Assembly (NCBI GenBank): GCA_013695115.1
Contig: JACDBD010000344.1
Location: 1 to 10,514, forward strand
Direction of reading: 5' to 3'
Origin: Actinomycetota bacterium
Lineage (GTDB): Bacteria; Actinomycetota; Acidimicrobiia; IMCC26256; JACDBD01
Length of the DNA: 10,514 nucleotides
Positions 1 to 5,663 of this stretch are shown here, in pieces (the stretch's first letter is position 1; each line of letters opens with the position of its first letter). The translations under genes were made by a program, and so were the position numbers. The notes beneath the pieces were generated by a model. That model worked only from the letters and a program-made list of their open reading frames with translations. It was not told the origin of the DNA and made no database searches.

Positions 1-153
1 GAACGAGGCATCGACGACGACCGTGACCGTCGCTCCCGGATGCTCGGCCCGGAGCGCGTCGACAGCCTCGTTGAGCTGGGCCAGGCTCGGAAGGGTGCGA
101 CCCTCGGTCGCGAGGTTGGAGCCGTCGACGACGACGTGACGGCGCGGGCTCAC
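1..153 (-). CDS. NYN-domain (Zc3h12a-like) ribonuclease, N-terminal part only
   Basis: This reading frame starts at GTG (151-153) and continues off the left edge, giving 51 residues. The visible part has the pattern HVVVDGSNLATEGR, then PSLAQL and TVVVDASF. The early Asp after a hydrophobic strand, the GSN(L/V)A turn and the second strand ending in Asp are typical of actinobacterial NYN/PIN-like proteins related to Zc3h12a, which are predicted metal-dependent ribonucleases. Its GTG overlaps the TGA of the methyltransferase upstream (shared GTGA), so the two are probably translationally coupled. The remaining acidic active-site residues lie outside the window, so catalytic competence cannot be judged. 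The family call is from pattern recognition; the start is well supported by the overlap. Confidence 0.72.
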   Translation of the reverse strand, partial: MSPRRHVVVDGSNLATEGRTLPSLAQLNEAVDALRAEHPGATVTVVVDASF

Positions 154-779
154 GGCACCAACGCTCTCACGTACAGGCGTTGGGTTGGTGCCTCGGTGTC
201 GTAGGGCGCCCGCTGGATGGCCTCCTCGACCCGGAAGCCCGCTCCCTCGACGAGCGAGACGAGCTCGTCGCGTTCGAAGAACGTGGCCTCGAACGGCACC
301 GGCTTCCCGAGGAAGTCGTCGCGGCGCACCGACCCCGTGCCGGCGTGGACGGCGACTACGAGCTCGCCGCCGGTCCGAATCACCCGCCAGAACTCGCGCA
401 TCACACCCGGTACGCCCTCGCGGGGGATGTGGATGACCGAGTAGAACGCGACGATTCCGGCCAGGGCGGCGTCCTCGACGTCCAGTGCCCCCATGTCGCC
501 CACGTCGAAGCGGAGGCCGGGGTTCAGGCGGCGGGCGACCTCGACCATCTCGGGCGACAGGTCGACGCCCGCGACCTCGACTCCCCGTTCGTGCAGGTAC
601 CGGGCGATGTGGCCGGGCCCGCAGCCGATGTCGAGCACGAGACCACGGTCCTGGGTGCGCTCCGCGTACGCGTCGAGGAGCTCGCGGTCGAACAGCTTGC
701 GGTCGAGCTCGTCGAAGAACGTGTCGGCGTACGTCTCGGCGACCTGGTCGTAGCTCGCCCGCAGCTCGTCAGAATCCAC
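150..779 (-). CDS. class I SAM-dependent methyltransferase
   Basis: A 209-residue protein starting at GTG. Motif I is LVLDIGCGPG (about residues 47-56), the SAM-binding glycine loop, followed by GVDLSPEM (71-78), whose acidic residue should bind the ribose of SAM. A DVGDMGALDV segment then corresponds to the adenine-contacting region. The N-terminal DELRASYDQVAETYAD is common in actinobacterial Methyltransf_11/25-type enzymes. Length is normal and no residue appears missing. The substrate cannot be inferred. The gene starts 8 bp after the cupin stop and overlaps the NYN gene by 4 bp, so the three probably share a transcript. No clear Shine-Dalgarno is visible before the GTG, which suggests translation by coupling to the gene upstream. 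Confidence 0.9.
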   Translation of the reverse strand: MDSDELRASYDQVAETYADTFFDELDRKLFDRELLDAYAERTQDRGLVLDIGCGPGHIARYLHERGVEVAGVDLSPEMVEVARRLNPGLRFDVGDMGALDVEDAALAGIVAFYSVIHIPREGVPGVMREFWRVIRTGGELVVAVHAGTGSVRRDDFLGKPVPFEATFFERDELVSLVEGAGFRVEEAIQRAPYDTEAPTQRLYVRALVP

Positions 780-787
780 GCCCGGAA

Positions 788-1111
788 CTAGATCTTGGAG
801 ACCCAGAGGTAGGTCACACCCGACTCGCTCTCGAAGTCGGCATGCGTCGAGCCGGCCGCGGCCGCGTACGCGTCACCGCGACCAAGCTCCTTGCCCTGGG
901 TGCGCACCGTGCCGTCGACCACGTAGACGAGCTCGGGGTTGCCGTGCTCGTGTGGGTCGCCCTTGTAGCCGGCCTCGGCCTCGATGAGCACGATGTGGAA
1001 CCCGTCGGCCACGCCGAGCACCTTGGCCCGCGCGTTCCCGCCCGAGCCCCACGGCACCCAGTCGATCTCGTCGAACGCCCCGATGTCCCAACCCTCGAGT
1101 GAAATCTCCAT
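788..1111 (-). CDS. small cupin-domain protein
   Basis: A 107-residue single-domain cupin. Motif 1 is intact: HEHGNPELVYVVDG (residues 54-67) gives HxH(x)3E(x)6G with His54, His56 and Glu60 as likely metal ligands. Motif 2 is GDAYAAAAGSTHADF (79-93), supplying His90 but with Ala where the usual Pro stands. Such mini-cupins bind a divalent metal or a small ligand; the substrate is not predictable. I chose ATG at 1109-1111 because the protein then begins just before the first strand. An in-frame ATG 21 bp upstream (1130-1132) is also possible, and neither has a good Shine-Dalgarno. The same frame stays open further upstream, but there it lies antisense-free over the VOC gene and reads as low-complexity Arg/Ala/Gly, so it was not included. 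It lies 8 bp before the methyltransferase and 56 bp after the VOC gene. Confidence 0.82.
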   Translation of the reverse strand: MEISLEGWDIGAFDEIDWVPWGSGGNARAKVLGVADGFHIVLIEAEAGYKGDPHEHGNPELVYVVDGTVRTQGKELGRGDAYAAAAGSTHADFESESGVTYLWVSKI

Positions 1112-1167
1112 CCGGCGAGTGTCGCATGTCATCTGGTCCGAAGGACAACAGGTCAGGCCCGTCCGAG

Positions 1168-1584
1168 CTACGGCGGTGACTCCGACGGTTGTCGATCCCG
1201 CCCGTAGACCCAGGACGCGTAGATGAGCCCACGACCGTCGGGGTCGAGAAACGTGATGCCGCCGTTGGCCTCCCAATACGGATGTTGGTCGCGTACCGGG
1301 CGGACGCCATTGTCGAGCAGCTTCTTCGTGGCGTCGTCCACCGAGGCCTGGTCCTGCAGGTAGAAGACCAGTTGATCGAATGGGTCGATCGGCGAGCTGG
1401 TCTGCGTCGAGCGAACGATCTCGAGGTGGGTGGGGGAGTCGGGCAGCCCGAAGATGGTTCCGTCCTCCCCGTAGCTGCCATGGAACCCGTCGATGACCGG
1501 GAGTCCCACCAGATCTCGGTAGAAACTTACCGCCGCGTCGTAATCGGCGCTCGAACGCACGATCCGAAGCGATCCGACGCGCAT
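1168..1584 (-). CDS. VOC-family (glyoxalase/bleomycin-resistance-like) protein
   Basis: A 138-residue single-module VOC protein. The first beta-alpha-beta-beta-beta unit contains FYRDLVGLPVIDGF and ends with HLEIVRS, where Glu is a usual metal-ligand position. The second contains DQLVFYLQDQ and then ITFLDPDGRGLIYASW, the typical C-terminal strand pair with the DPDG turn. Members range from glyoxalase I and ring-cleaving dioxygenases to antibiotic-binding proteins; nothing here picks one. ATG at 1582-1584 puts the first strand (VGSLRIV) at the N-terminus as usual. An in-frame ATG at 1624-1626 would add 14 residues and cannot be excluded, since neither has a clear Shine-Dalgarno. It is the first gene of the leftward cluster, so the promoter should lie in the 1627-1859 gap. 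Confidence 0.85.
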   Translation of the reverse strand: MRVGSLRIVRSSADYDAAVSFYRDLVGLPVIDGFHGSYGEDGTIFGLPDSPTHLEIVRSTQTSSPIDPFDQLVFYLQDQASVDDATKKLLDNGVRPVRDQHPYWEANGGITFLDPDGRGLIYASWVYGRDRQPSESPP

Positions 1585-1626
1585 ATGCCCGGGCCACTCG
1601 GCCGAAACGGACCTGTCTTGAGGCAT

Positions 1627-1859
1627 AGGCGACGTTAGCCAGGTATCGCAGACAGAACCGCCTGCGCGGCTCGATGAGGTCGACCGGCTTTCGTTCTCAC
1701 AGTGGGGGAGAGATATCGGTAAACCCGATGCGCACTGACCGTTCGGGATCCGAGATGGTCACGAAGCGCCGACCTGCCTTCGACGCGTAGTCAGGCCACG
1801 GATAGCGCGCGCCGTCCCGGTAACGTTTCAGCGCCAGGAAGTAGCTGAGGGGAGGTCAC
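1627..1859. promoter_or_regulatory. divergent intergenic region
   Basis: About 230 bp separate the leftward VOC gene from the rightward cupin, so both promoters should lie here. I see a short perfect inverted repeat, ATCGG-TAAAC-CCGAT (1715-1729), in the middle. It is the only symmetric element that stands out and could be a small operator. A 20-codon ATG frame at 1728-1790 has no ribosome site and no recognisable product. No confident -35/-10 pair was found. Confidence 0.35.
1847..1855 (+). promoter_or_regulatory. strong ribosome binding site for the plus-strand cupin
   Basis: GAGGGGAGG ends 4 bases before the ATG at 1860. It is one of the strongest Shine-Dalgarno matches in the window and fixes the cupin start. 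Confidence 0.8.
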
Positions 1860-2315
1860 ATGGCGGGTGGCCCGCGGATCACGCATCTCGACGATTTCGA
1901 GTGGAACGAGGTGCGGCGCCAGCAGCACGGCGACCACACGGCCTCCGTCCACGAGAAGTGGGTCGAGTTCTCGGACCACTACCTCTCCCTCTACGCCCGC
2001 TGGGATCCGGGCATGATCGTGCAGCCCCACGGCCACAACAGCGACCACGTGGTGTTCGTGATCGAGGGCGACATGACCTGCGGCGATGTGCACTGCCCGC
2101 CCGGTACCCACATCGCTCTCGACCAGGGCGACACGTTCGGGCCCTTCGTCGCCGGGCCCGACGGCGTCGTGCTGTTCGAGGTGATGATGGGCGACCCCCG
2201 CTCGTTCCCGGCAGACCCCGAGGGCTACGAGCGCTTCCTCGCCGAGCGAGGCGTCGTGCAGCTCCCGAACCCGCCGATCAAGCTGCCCCACGGCTACGAG
2301 GACACCCGGCGCTGA
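1860..2315 (+). CDS. cupin-domain protein with an altered metal motif
   Basis: A 151-residue protein with a cupin core at about residues 40-115. The motif 1 region PGMIVQPHGHNSDHVVFVIEG (50-70) has the correct spacing for G(x)5HxH(x)3E(x)6G. His57 and His59 are present, but the Glu position is His63, preceded by Asp62. The second strand block includes PPGTHIALDQGDTFGPF. The C-terminal DPEGYERFLAERG (about 119-131) is helical and outside the barrel. Cupins with this layout bind a metal or small ligand; an enzymatic role is not established. The start is set by a strong ribosome site. The stop is followed after 2 bp by the GTG of a broken flavin oxidoreductase, so the two were probably cotranscribed. 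Confidence 0.85.
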   Translation: MAGGPRITHLDDFEWNEVRRQQHGDHTASVHEKWVEFSDHYLSLYARWDPGMIVQPHGHNSDHVVFVIEGDMTCGDVHCPPGTHIALDQGDTFGPFVAGPDGVVLFEVMMGDPRSFPADPEGYERFLAERGVVQLPNPPIKLPHGYEDTRR

Positions 2316-2317
2316 GC

Positions 2318-2504
2318 GTGACGCGGTTCGGGCGCGGTTCGGTCTCGCTGCGGCTTTACCCCCACAACGACCTGGCGGCGCCGGCGATCGTCGACGAGCG
2401 GGCCCAGGCCGCGCTCGCCGCCGACCACGGCTTCGACGGCGTCATGCGAGATCGTCCGGCTCGGCGACGACATGCTCGTTCCGCTCCGCAAAGCGCTCGC
2501 GTGA
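2318..2504 (+). pseudogene. remnant of an LLM-class (luciferase-like) flavin-dependent oxidoreductase
   Basis: From GTG 2318 the frame reads an N-terminus SLRLYPHNDLAAPAIVDE...GFDGVM, the usual first strand and helix of a luciferase-like F420/flavin oxidoreductase TIM barrel. At about 2446-2448 this similarity stops. A different frame then reads EIVRLGDDMLVPLRKALA and a TGA at 2502-2504, resembling the C-terminal helix of the same family. Only about 44 N-terminal and 18 C-terminal residues remain of a protein normally near 300-400 residues. The central barrel is missing and the two ends are out of frame, so this is an internal deletion rather than a sequencing slip. It begins 2 bp after the cupin stop. 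The family call for the N-terminus is fairly firm; that for the short C-terminus is weaker. Confidence 0.62.
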
Positions 2505-2508
2505 GCGC
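2489..2508 (+). repeat. direct repeat, left copy
   Basis: This 20-base segment matches 2873-2892 at 18 of 20 positions, including 13 identical bases (GCGCTCGCGTGAG). In both copies it contains a CTCGCGTGAG that ends one frame with Ala-Leu-Ala-stop. The copies lie 384 bp apart and bracket the small unknown gene. Confidence 0.6.
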
Positions 2509-2514
2509 GGCGCG

Positions 2515-2799
2515 TTAGCTCCCTGGCTGCTGAAGTGCCGCCGATATCTCGGCCACCAGAGGCTCGACGTCGGGCCAGTCATTCCCCGCGATGCTCAACT
2601 TGACACCACCTCGACCGCTGAACTTGTTCGAGAAGTCCACGACGTAGTTTCCGTTGTTCGTCGGGCCCGAGACCTGCATGCTGAGCATCAACAGATGGAA
2701 ACGTCCGGGCATGTTCTCGCCGAAGAACTCCACGACTCGGCCGTCGAAGGTAACGATGACGTTGCCGAGAATGAGATCTTGAAATGCCGCCTCGCGCAC
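2515..2799 (-). CDS. small uncharacterised protein, 94 residues
   Basis: I cannot name this family. The frame starts at GTG (2797-2799) and encodes a small, mostly beta-strand protein. Features include VIVTFDGRVVEFFGENMPGR (about 14-33), a hydrophobic FHLLMLSMQVSG, YVVDFSNKFSGRGGVKLSI, and a C-terminal helix WPDVEPLVAEISAALQQ. Alternating strands capped by one C-terminal amphipathic helix resemble a small PH-like or Bet-v1-like barrel, but that is shape only. There is no signal peptide, membrane segment or catalytic motif. No Shine-Dalgarno precedes the start; TACCCT lies about 8 bases upstream, so leaderless expression is possible. The gene sits between two direct repeats and is divergent from the VOC gene. 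It is likely real, judging from codon use and protein-like composition. Confidence 0.6.
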   Translation of the reverse strand: MREAAFQDLILGNVIVTFDGRVVEFFGENMPGRFHLLMLSMQVSGPTNNGNYVVDFSNKFSGRGGVKLSIAGNDWPDVEPLVAEISAALQQPGS

Positions 2800-2810
2800 G
2801 AAATCAGGGT

Positions 2811-2831
2811 AGCGGGCTGCAGTCGCCCGTT
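2811..2831. repeat. inverted repeat in a divergent promoter region
   Basis: CGGGC (2813-2817) and GCCCG (2825-2829) flank a 7-base centre. Outer A-T and G-T pairs extend the symmetry to 7 positions. It lies between the divergent small gene and the VOC gene, so it could be an operator. The symmetry is short for GC-rich DNA. Confidence 0.25.
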
Positions 2832-2872
2832 AGCGTTCCGCTGCCGACGCGACCACACTGGTTGCAGTGGAC

Positions 2873-2892
2873 CAAGGCGCTCGCGTGAGTGC
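2873..2892 (+). repeat. direct repeat, right copy (overlaps VOC start)
   Basis: This is the right copy of the 18/20 direct repeat at 2489-2508. It carries the AAGG ribosome site and the GTG start (2885) of the following VOC gene. In the other frame it ends in Lys-Ala-Leu-Ala-stop, as the luciferase-like remnant does. Confidence 0.6.
2874..2877 (+). promoter_or_regulatory. ribosome binding site deciding the VOC start
   Basis: AAGG lies 7 bases before GTG 2885. An alternative in-frame GTG at 2867 has no such site, which favours the later start. Confidence 0.5.
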
Positions 2893-3304
2893 CGACCATA
2901 TCCGGTCACCGCACGAGCCGCTGCGCCTGGCCCGGCTCGCCGTCGGCGTCCACTACGCCAAGCCAGCCACGGCGGCGCGCTGGCTGCGCGACGTCTTCGG
3001 GTTCGCGCCCGCCGGCAACATCCCCGATGTCGAGCCCGACGACGACCACACCTGGATCGAGTTCCACATCGGGAACTGCTCCCTGATGGTGTTCAAGCGA
3101 GAAGGTGACCTCGGCGAAGACGCCCCGGCCACCCACACGCCGTGGGTGTTCGTCGACGATCTCGACGCGCATTACGCCCACGCGAAGGAGAGCGGGGCAT
3201 CCATCCTCCAGGACATCTGGCAGCACGGGGCGCGTGCCTATGACGCTGCCGACCTCGAGGGCAATCGCTGGACGTTCGCCCAGGCGAGTCCGCTAATGCG
3301 CTGA
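2885..3304 (+). CDS. VOC-family protein
   Basis: A 139-residue protein. The N-terminal module contains VGVHYAKPATAARWLRDVFG, the typical VOC helix with W-x-x-D-V-F-G. It is followed by DHTWIEFHIGNCSLMVFKRE, which ends the first sheet. The second module contains PWVFVDDLDAHYAHAKESGA and then AYDAADLEGNRWTFAQ, the conserved D-x-E/D-G-N-x-W-x-F ending seen in glyoxalase-like proteins of the PhnB/YdfO type. Function within the superfamily (ligand binding, resistance or isomerase) is not predictable. GTG 2885 is preferred over GTG 2867 because of the AAGG site. The stop lies inside the 3' end of the opposite-strand monooxygenase, a 12-bp convergent overlap. Confidence 0.85.
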   Translation: MSADHIRSPHEPLRLARLAVGVHYAKPATAARWLRDVFGFAPAGNIPDVEPDDDHTWIEFHIGNCSLMVFKREGDLGEDAPATHTPWVFVDDLDAHYAHAKESGASILQDIWQHGARAYDAADLEGNRWTFAQASPLMR

Positions 3305-4942
3305 GCTCGCCGACCGCTCGGGCTCCGGTGTGATCACCGGGGTGAGCGTGAAGCCTCGGTAGTCGTCGGCGGCGACGTCGTTGACGACCTCGGTGTAGCG
3401 GGGGAGGCCACCGATGTAGGGCATGAACACACGCGGCTTGCCGGGCACGTTGGCGCCCATGTACCAGGAGTTGGCGTGCGGGAACAGCGTCAGGTCGGCG
3501 ACCTCGTTGACGTGGTCGACCCAGTCGTCCTCCGCGTCCACCGTGGCGTCGATCGACGCCAGATCTCGCTCGCGCAGGTAGGCGATGCAGTCGGCGACCC
3601 AGTCGACGTGCTGCTCGATCGCCACCGCCATGTTGACCAGCACCGACGGGCTTCCCGGGCCGGTGATCGTGAAGAGGTTGGGGAAGCCGGCGGTGGCGAG
3701 GCCGAGGTACGTGCGGGGCCCAGCGGCCCACTTGTTCCGCAGCGCCACACCCCCGACGCCGGTGATGTCGGGGCCGAGCAGCGGGCCGGTCATGGCGTCG
3801 AACCCGGTGGCGAACACGATCGCATCGAGCTCGTACTCGTCGGTCGTGGTGCGGACACCCGTCGGCGTGATCTCGACGATGGGCGTCGCCCGGACATCCA
3901 CGAGCGACACGTCGTCGCGGTTGTAGGTGGCGTAGTAGTCGCTGTCGAGGCAGGGCCGCTTGGTCCCGAACGGGTGCTTGCGAGGGCTCAGCCGCTCGGC
4001 GACCTCGGGGTCATCGACGATCTCGTGGATGCGGGCGCGCACGAACTCGGCCGCGGTCTCGTTGGCGTCCCGGTCGACGAGCAGGTCGTTGAACGCGGCC
4101 ACCATGCCGTACAGGGTCCCGGTTGCCCATGCCCGCTCGTACGTCGCCTGCCGGGCATCGGCGTCGAGCTCGAGCGCGGAGTGCTCGGGCATCGGCACCA
4201 CGACACCGGCGCGTGACTCGCGCATTCGCTGACGGTGCTCGCGGTAGACGGCCTTGCGCGCCTCGACCGACTCGGGGTCGAGCGGGAAGTTCTTGGCCGG
4301 CATCGAGAAGTTCGGTGTGCGCTGGAACACCGTGAGGTGCGCGGCCTGCTGGGCGATGACCGGGATCGATTGGATGCCCGACGAGCCGGTGCCGATGACC
4401 CCGACGCGCTGGCCGGCGAAGTCGAACCCCTCGTGGGGCCACCGACCGGTGTGGAAGGTCTCGCCCCTGAAGGTGTCGATCCCGTCGATCTCGGGTTGCT
4501 TCGCCGCCGACAGACAGCCGGTGGCCATGATCACGAACTGGGCCGACACCCGATTGCCACGGTCGGTGTCGATGTGCCACCGCTGCGCCGCCTCGTCCCA
4601 CGTCGCCGCCGTGACCCGGGTCTCGAACTGGATGTCGCGGCGCAGGTCGAACCGGTCGGCTACGTGGTCGACGTAGCGCAGGATCTCGGGCTGGGTGGCG
4701 TAGCGCTCCGTCCAGGTCCACTCCTGCTCGACCTCGGGTGAGAACGAGTAGCAGTAGTCCATCGACTCGACGTCGCAGCGCGCCCCGGGATAGCGGTTCC
4801 ACCACCACGTCCCGCCGACATCGCCGGCCGCTTCGAAGCCCTGGAGGGTCAGATCGAGTTGGCGCAGGCGGTGGTGGGCGTAGAGCCCGGCGAGGCCGGC
4901 GCCGACGACGACGGCGTCGACCTCGCGGCGGGGTGCGGTCAC
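3293..4942 (-). CDS. Baeyer-Villiger monooxygenase (class B flavoprotein monooxygenase)
   Basis: A 549-residue protein of normal family length. It should be a cytosolic FAD- and NADPH-dependent enzyme that inserts oxygen next to a ketone to give an ester or lactone. The FAD Rossmann motif is VVVGAGLAG (residues 11-19). GGTWWWNRYPGARCD (43-57) matches the GxWxxxxYPGxxxD motif. The diagnostic BVMO fingerprint FRGETFHTGRWP (158-169) is complete. GVIGTGSSG (181-189) is the NADPH Rossmann loop. KRPCLDSDYYATYNRDDV contains the conserved KRP region, and FATGFDAM is the usual late ATG motif. It most resembles the cyclohexanone/phenylacetone monooxygenase group; the actual ketone is unknown. The start is GTG 4942, 26 bp after the upstream pseudogene stop, with GAAGGG as a distant ribosome site. 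The 3' end overlaps the convergent VOC gene by 12 bp. Confidence 0.94.
   Translation of the reverse strand: MTAPRREVDAVVVGAGLAGLYAHHRLRQLDLTLQGFEAAGDVGGTWWWNRYPGARCDVESMDYCYSFSPEVEQEWTWTERYATQPEILRYVDHVADRFDLRRDIQFETRVTAATWDEAAQRWHIDTDRGNRVSAQFVIMATGCLSAAKQPEIDGIDTFRGETFHTGRWPHEGFDFAGQRVGVIGTGSSGIQSIPVIAQQAAHLTVFQRTPNFSMPAKNFPLDPESVEARKAVYREHRQRMRESRAGVVVPMPEHSALELDADARQATYERAWATGTLYGMVAAFNDLLVDRDANETAAEFVRARIHEIVDDPEVAERLSPRKHPFGTKRPCLDSDYYATYNRDDVSLVDVRATPIVEITPTGVRTTTDEYELDAIVFATGFDAMTGPLLGPDITGVGGVALRNKWAAGPRTYLGLATAGFPNLFTITGPGSPSVLVNMAVAIEQHVDWVADCIAYLRERDLASIDATVDAEDDWVDHVNEVADLTLFPHANSWYMGANVPGKPRVFMPYIGGLPRYTEVVNDVAADDYRGFTLTPVITPEPERSASSAH
3323..3342. terminator. hairpin just past the VOC stop, inside the monooxygenase gene
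   Basis: CCGGTG (3325-3330) and CACCGG (3335-3340) form a perfect 6-bp stem around TGAT, extendable to 8 bp with one G-T pair. It starts about 20 bp after the VOC stop codon, a suitable place for termination of the rightward transcript. It has no T-run, so it is not a classical intrinsic terminator. It is also coding sequence for the C-terminus of the monooxygenase, so the symmetry may be incidental. Confidence 0.33.
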
Positions 4943-4968
4943 GGGTGTGAGTTTGTCACCCTTCAGCC

Positions 4969-5396
4969 TCAGAGATTGCGGCGCCGTTCGATCTCCTCGT
5001 CGGCGGGCTGCTCGAACGCGAACTCCCCCTGCTCGACGTCGCCCGCCCCCTCATAGGTCGCGATCACGACCCCGGTGCCGGACGCCTTGCTGTCGACGAG
5101 CTTCCGTCCGGAAGGGATCGTTCCGTCGTCGAAGAGGCGCTTCCCGTTCCCGAGGAGCACGGGAAAGATCATCAGCTGGTACTCGTCGATCAGGTCGTGC
5201 TCGATGAGGGTCTGGAGCAAGTTCGCGCTCCCGTGCACCTGGATCTCGGGCCCGGAGTCGCTCTTGAGCGTGGCGACCGCGTCGGCGACGTCGCCCTCGA
5301 GGAGGTGGGAGTTGTCCACTCGACCTTGTCGAGCATCCGGGACGCCACGTACTTGGTCGCGCTGTTCAGCGCCTCGGCCGCGGGATCCTCGACGTC
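4969..5396 (-). pseudogene. truncated, frameshifted dihydrofolate-reductase-family (RibD C-terminal-like) gene
   Basis: The 3' part encodes a clear family C-terminus: NSHLLEGDVADAVATLK, then EIQVHGSANLLQTLIEHDLIDEY, FPVLLGNGKRLF and TGVVIATYE, ending at TGA 4969-4971. Upstream, PAAEALNSATKYVASRMLDK is the expected preceding segment, but it lies in another frame. The break falls at about 5311-5322, where one extra G would restore Glu-Trp-Asp-Asn-Ser-His. This fits loss of one base from a GGG run. Upstream of about 5396 the family similarity stops. The first 70 or so residues (the nucleotide-binding SLDG region) are absent from the next 260 bp in any frame. A frameshift alone could be a sequence error; the missing N-terminus cannot be. 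An intact paralogue lies at 8504-9082. Confidence 0.78.
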
Positions 5397-5663
5397 GCTG
5401 GCGGTGCCACCCCGGCTCTCGCGCTCGGTGTCGCTGACGAGTGCCGTACCGGGCGCAGCAACTGCGCGAGTGGGGTGGCACGAGGCCGTGCCAGATTCGG
5501 CGCCCGCGTTCTCACCGCCAACGCGAGGCGCGCACCGAACGACGCGACAGAATAACGATCACTGCATCAGGGATGAGCCGCCGTTCGCAGCGGCATCGTG
5601 GCTCAGGTCATCGTTGGGAGTAATCGTCACGACCGACCCCCGGGTACCGGAGTACACCGTTCG
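5397..5663. other. non-coding or degenerate stretch
   Basis: About 270 bp lie between the broken dihydrofolate-reductase-like gene and the stop of the exported protein. The part nearest the pseudogene (to about 5450, minus strand) still has coding-like third-position G/C in the frame reading TALVSDTERESRGG. It has no recognisable family and may be foreign sequence joined at the truncation point. I saw no RNA gene, terminator with T-run, or mobile-element end here. Confidence 0.4.

Noticed and set aside
1112..1597. Extension of the small cupin to a 269-residue protein.
   Set aside because: The extra N-terminal residues are an out-of-frame reading of the VOC gene and have low-complexity composition.
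1728..1790. A 20-codon ATG frame in the divergent gap, considered as a leader peptide.
   Set aside because: No ribosome site, no regulatory-type codon run and no attenuator-like hairpins; it is probably chance.
3476..4216. A 246-codon plus-strand frame and other long frames opposite the monooxygenase.
   Set aside because: All are antisense to a complete Baeyer-Villiger monooxygenase with every diagnostic motif in place.
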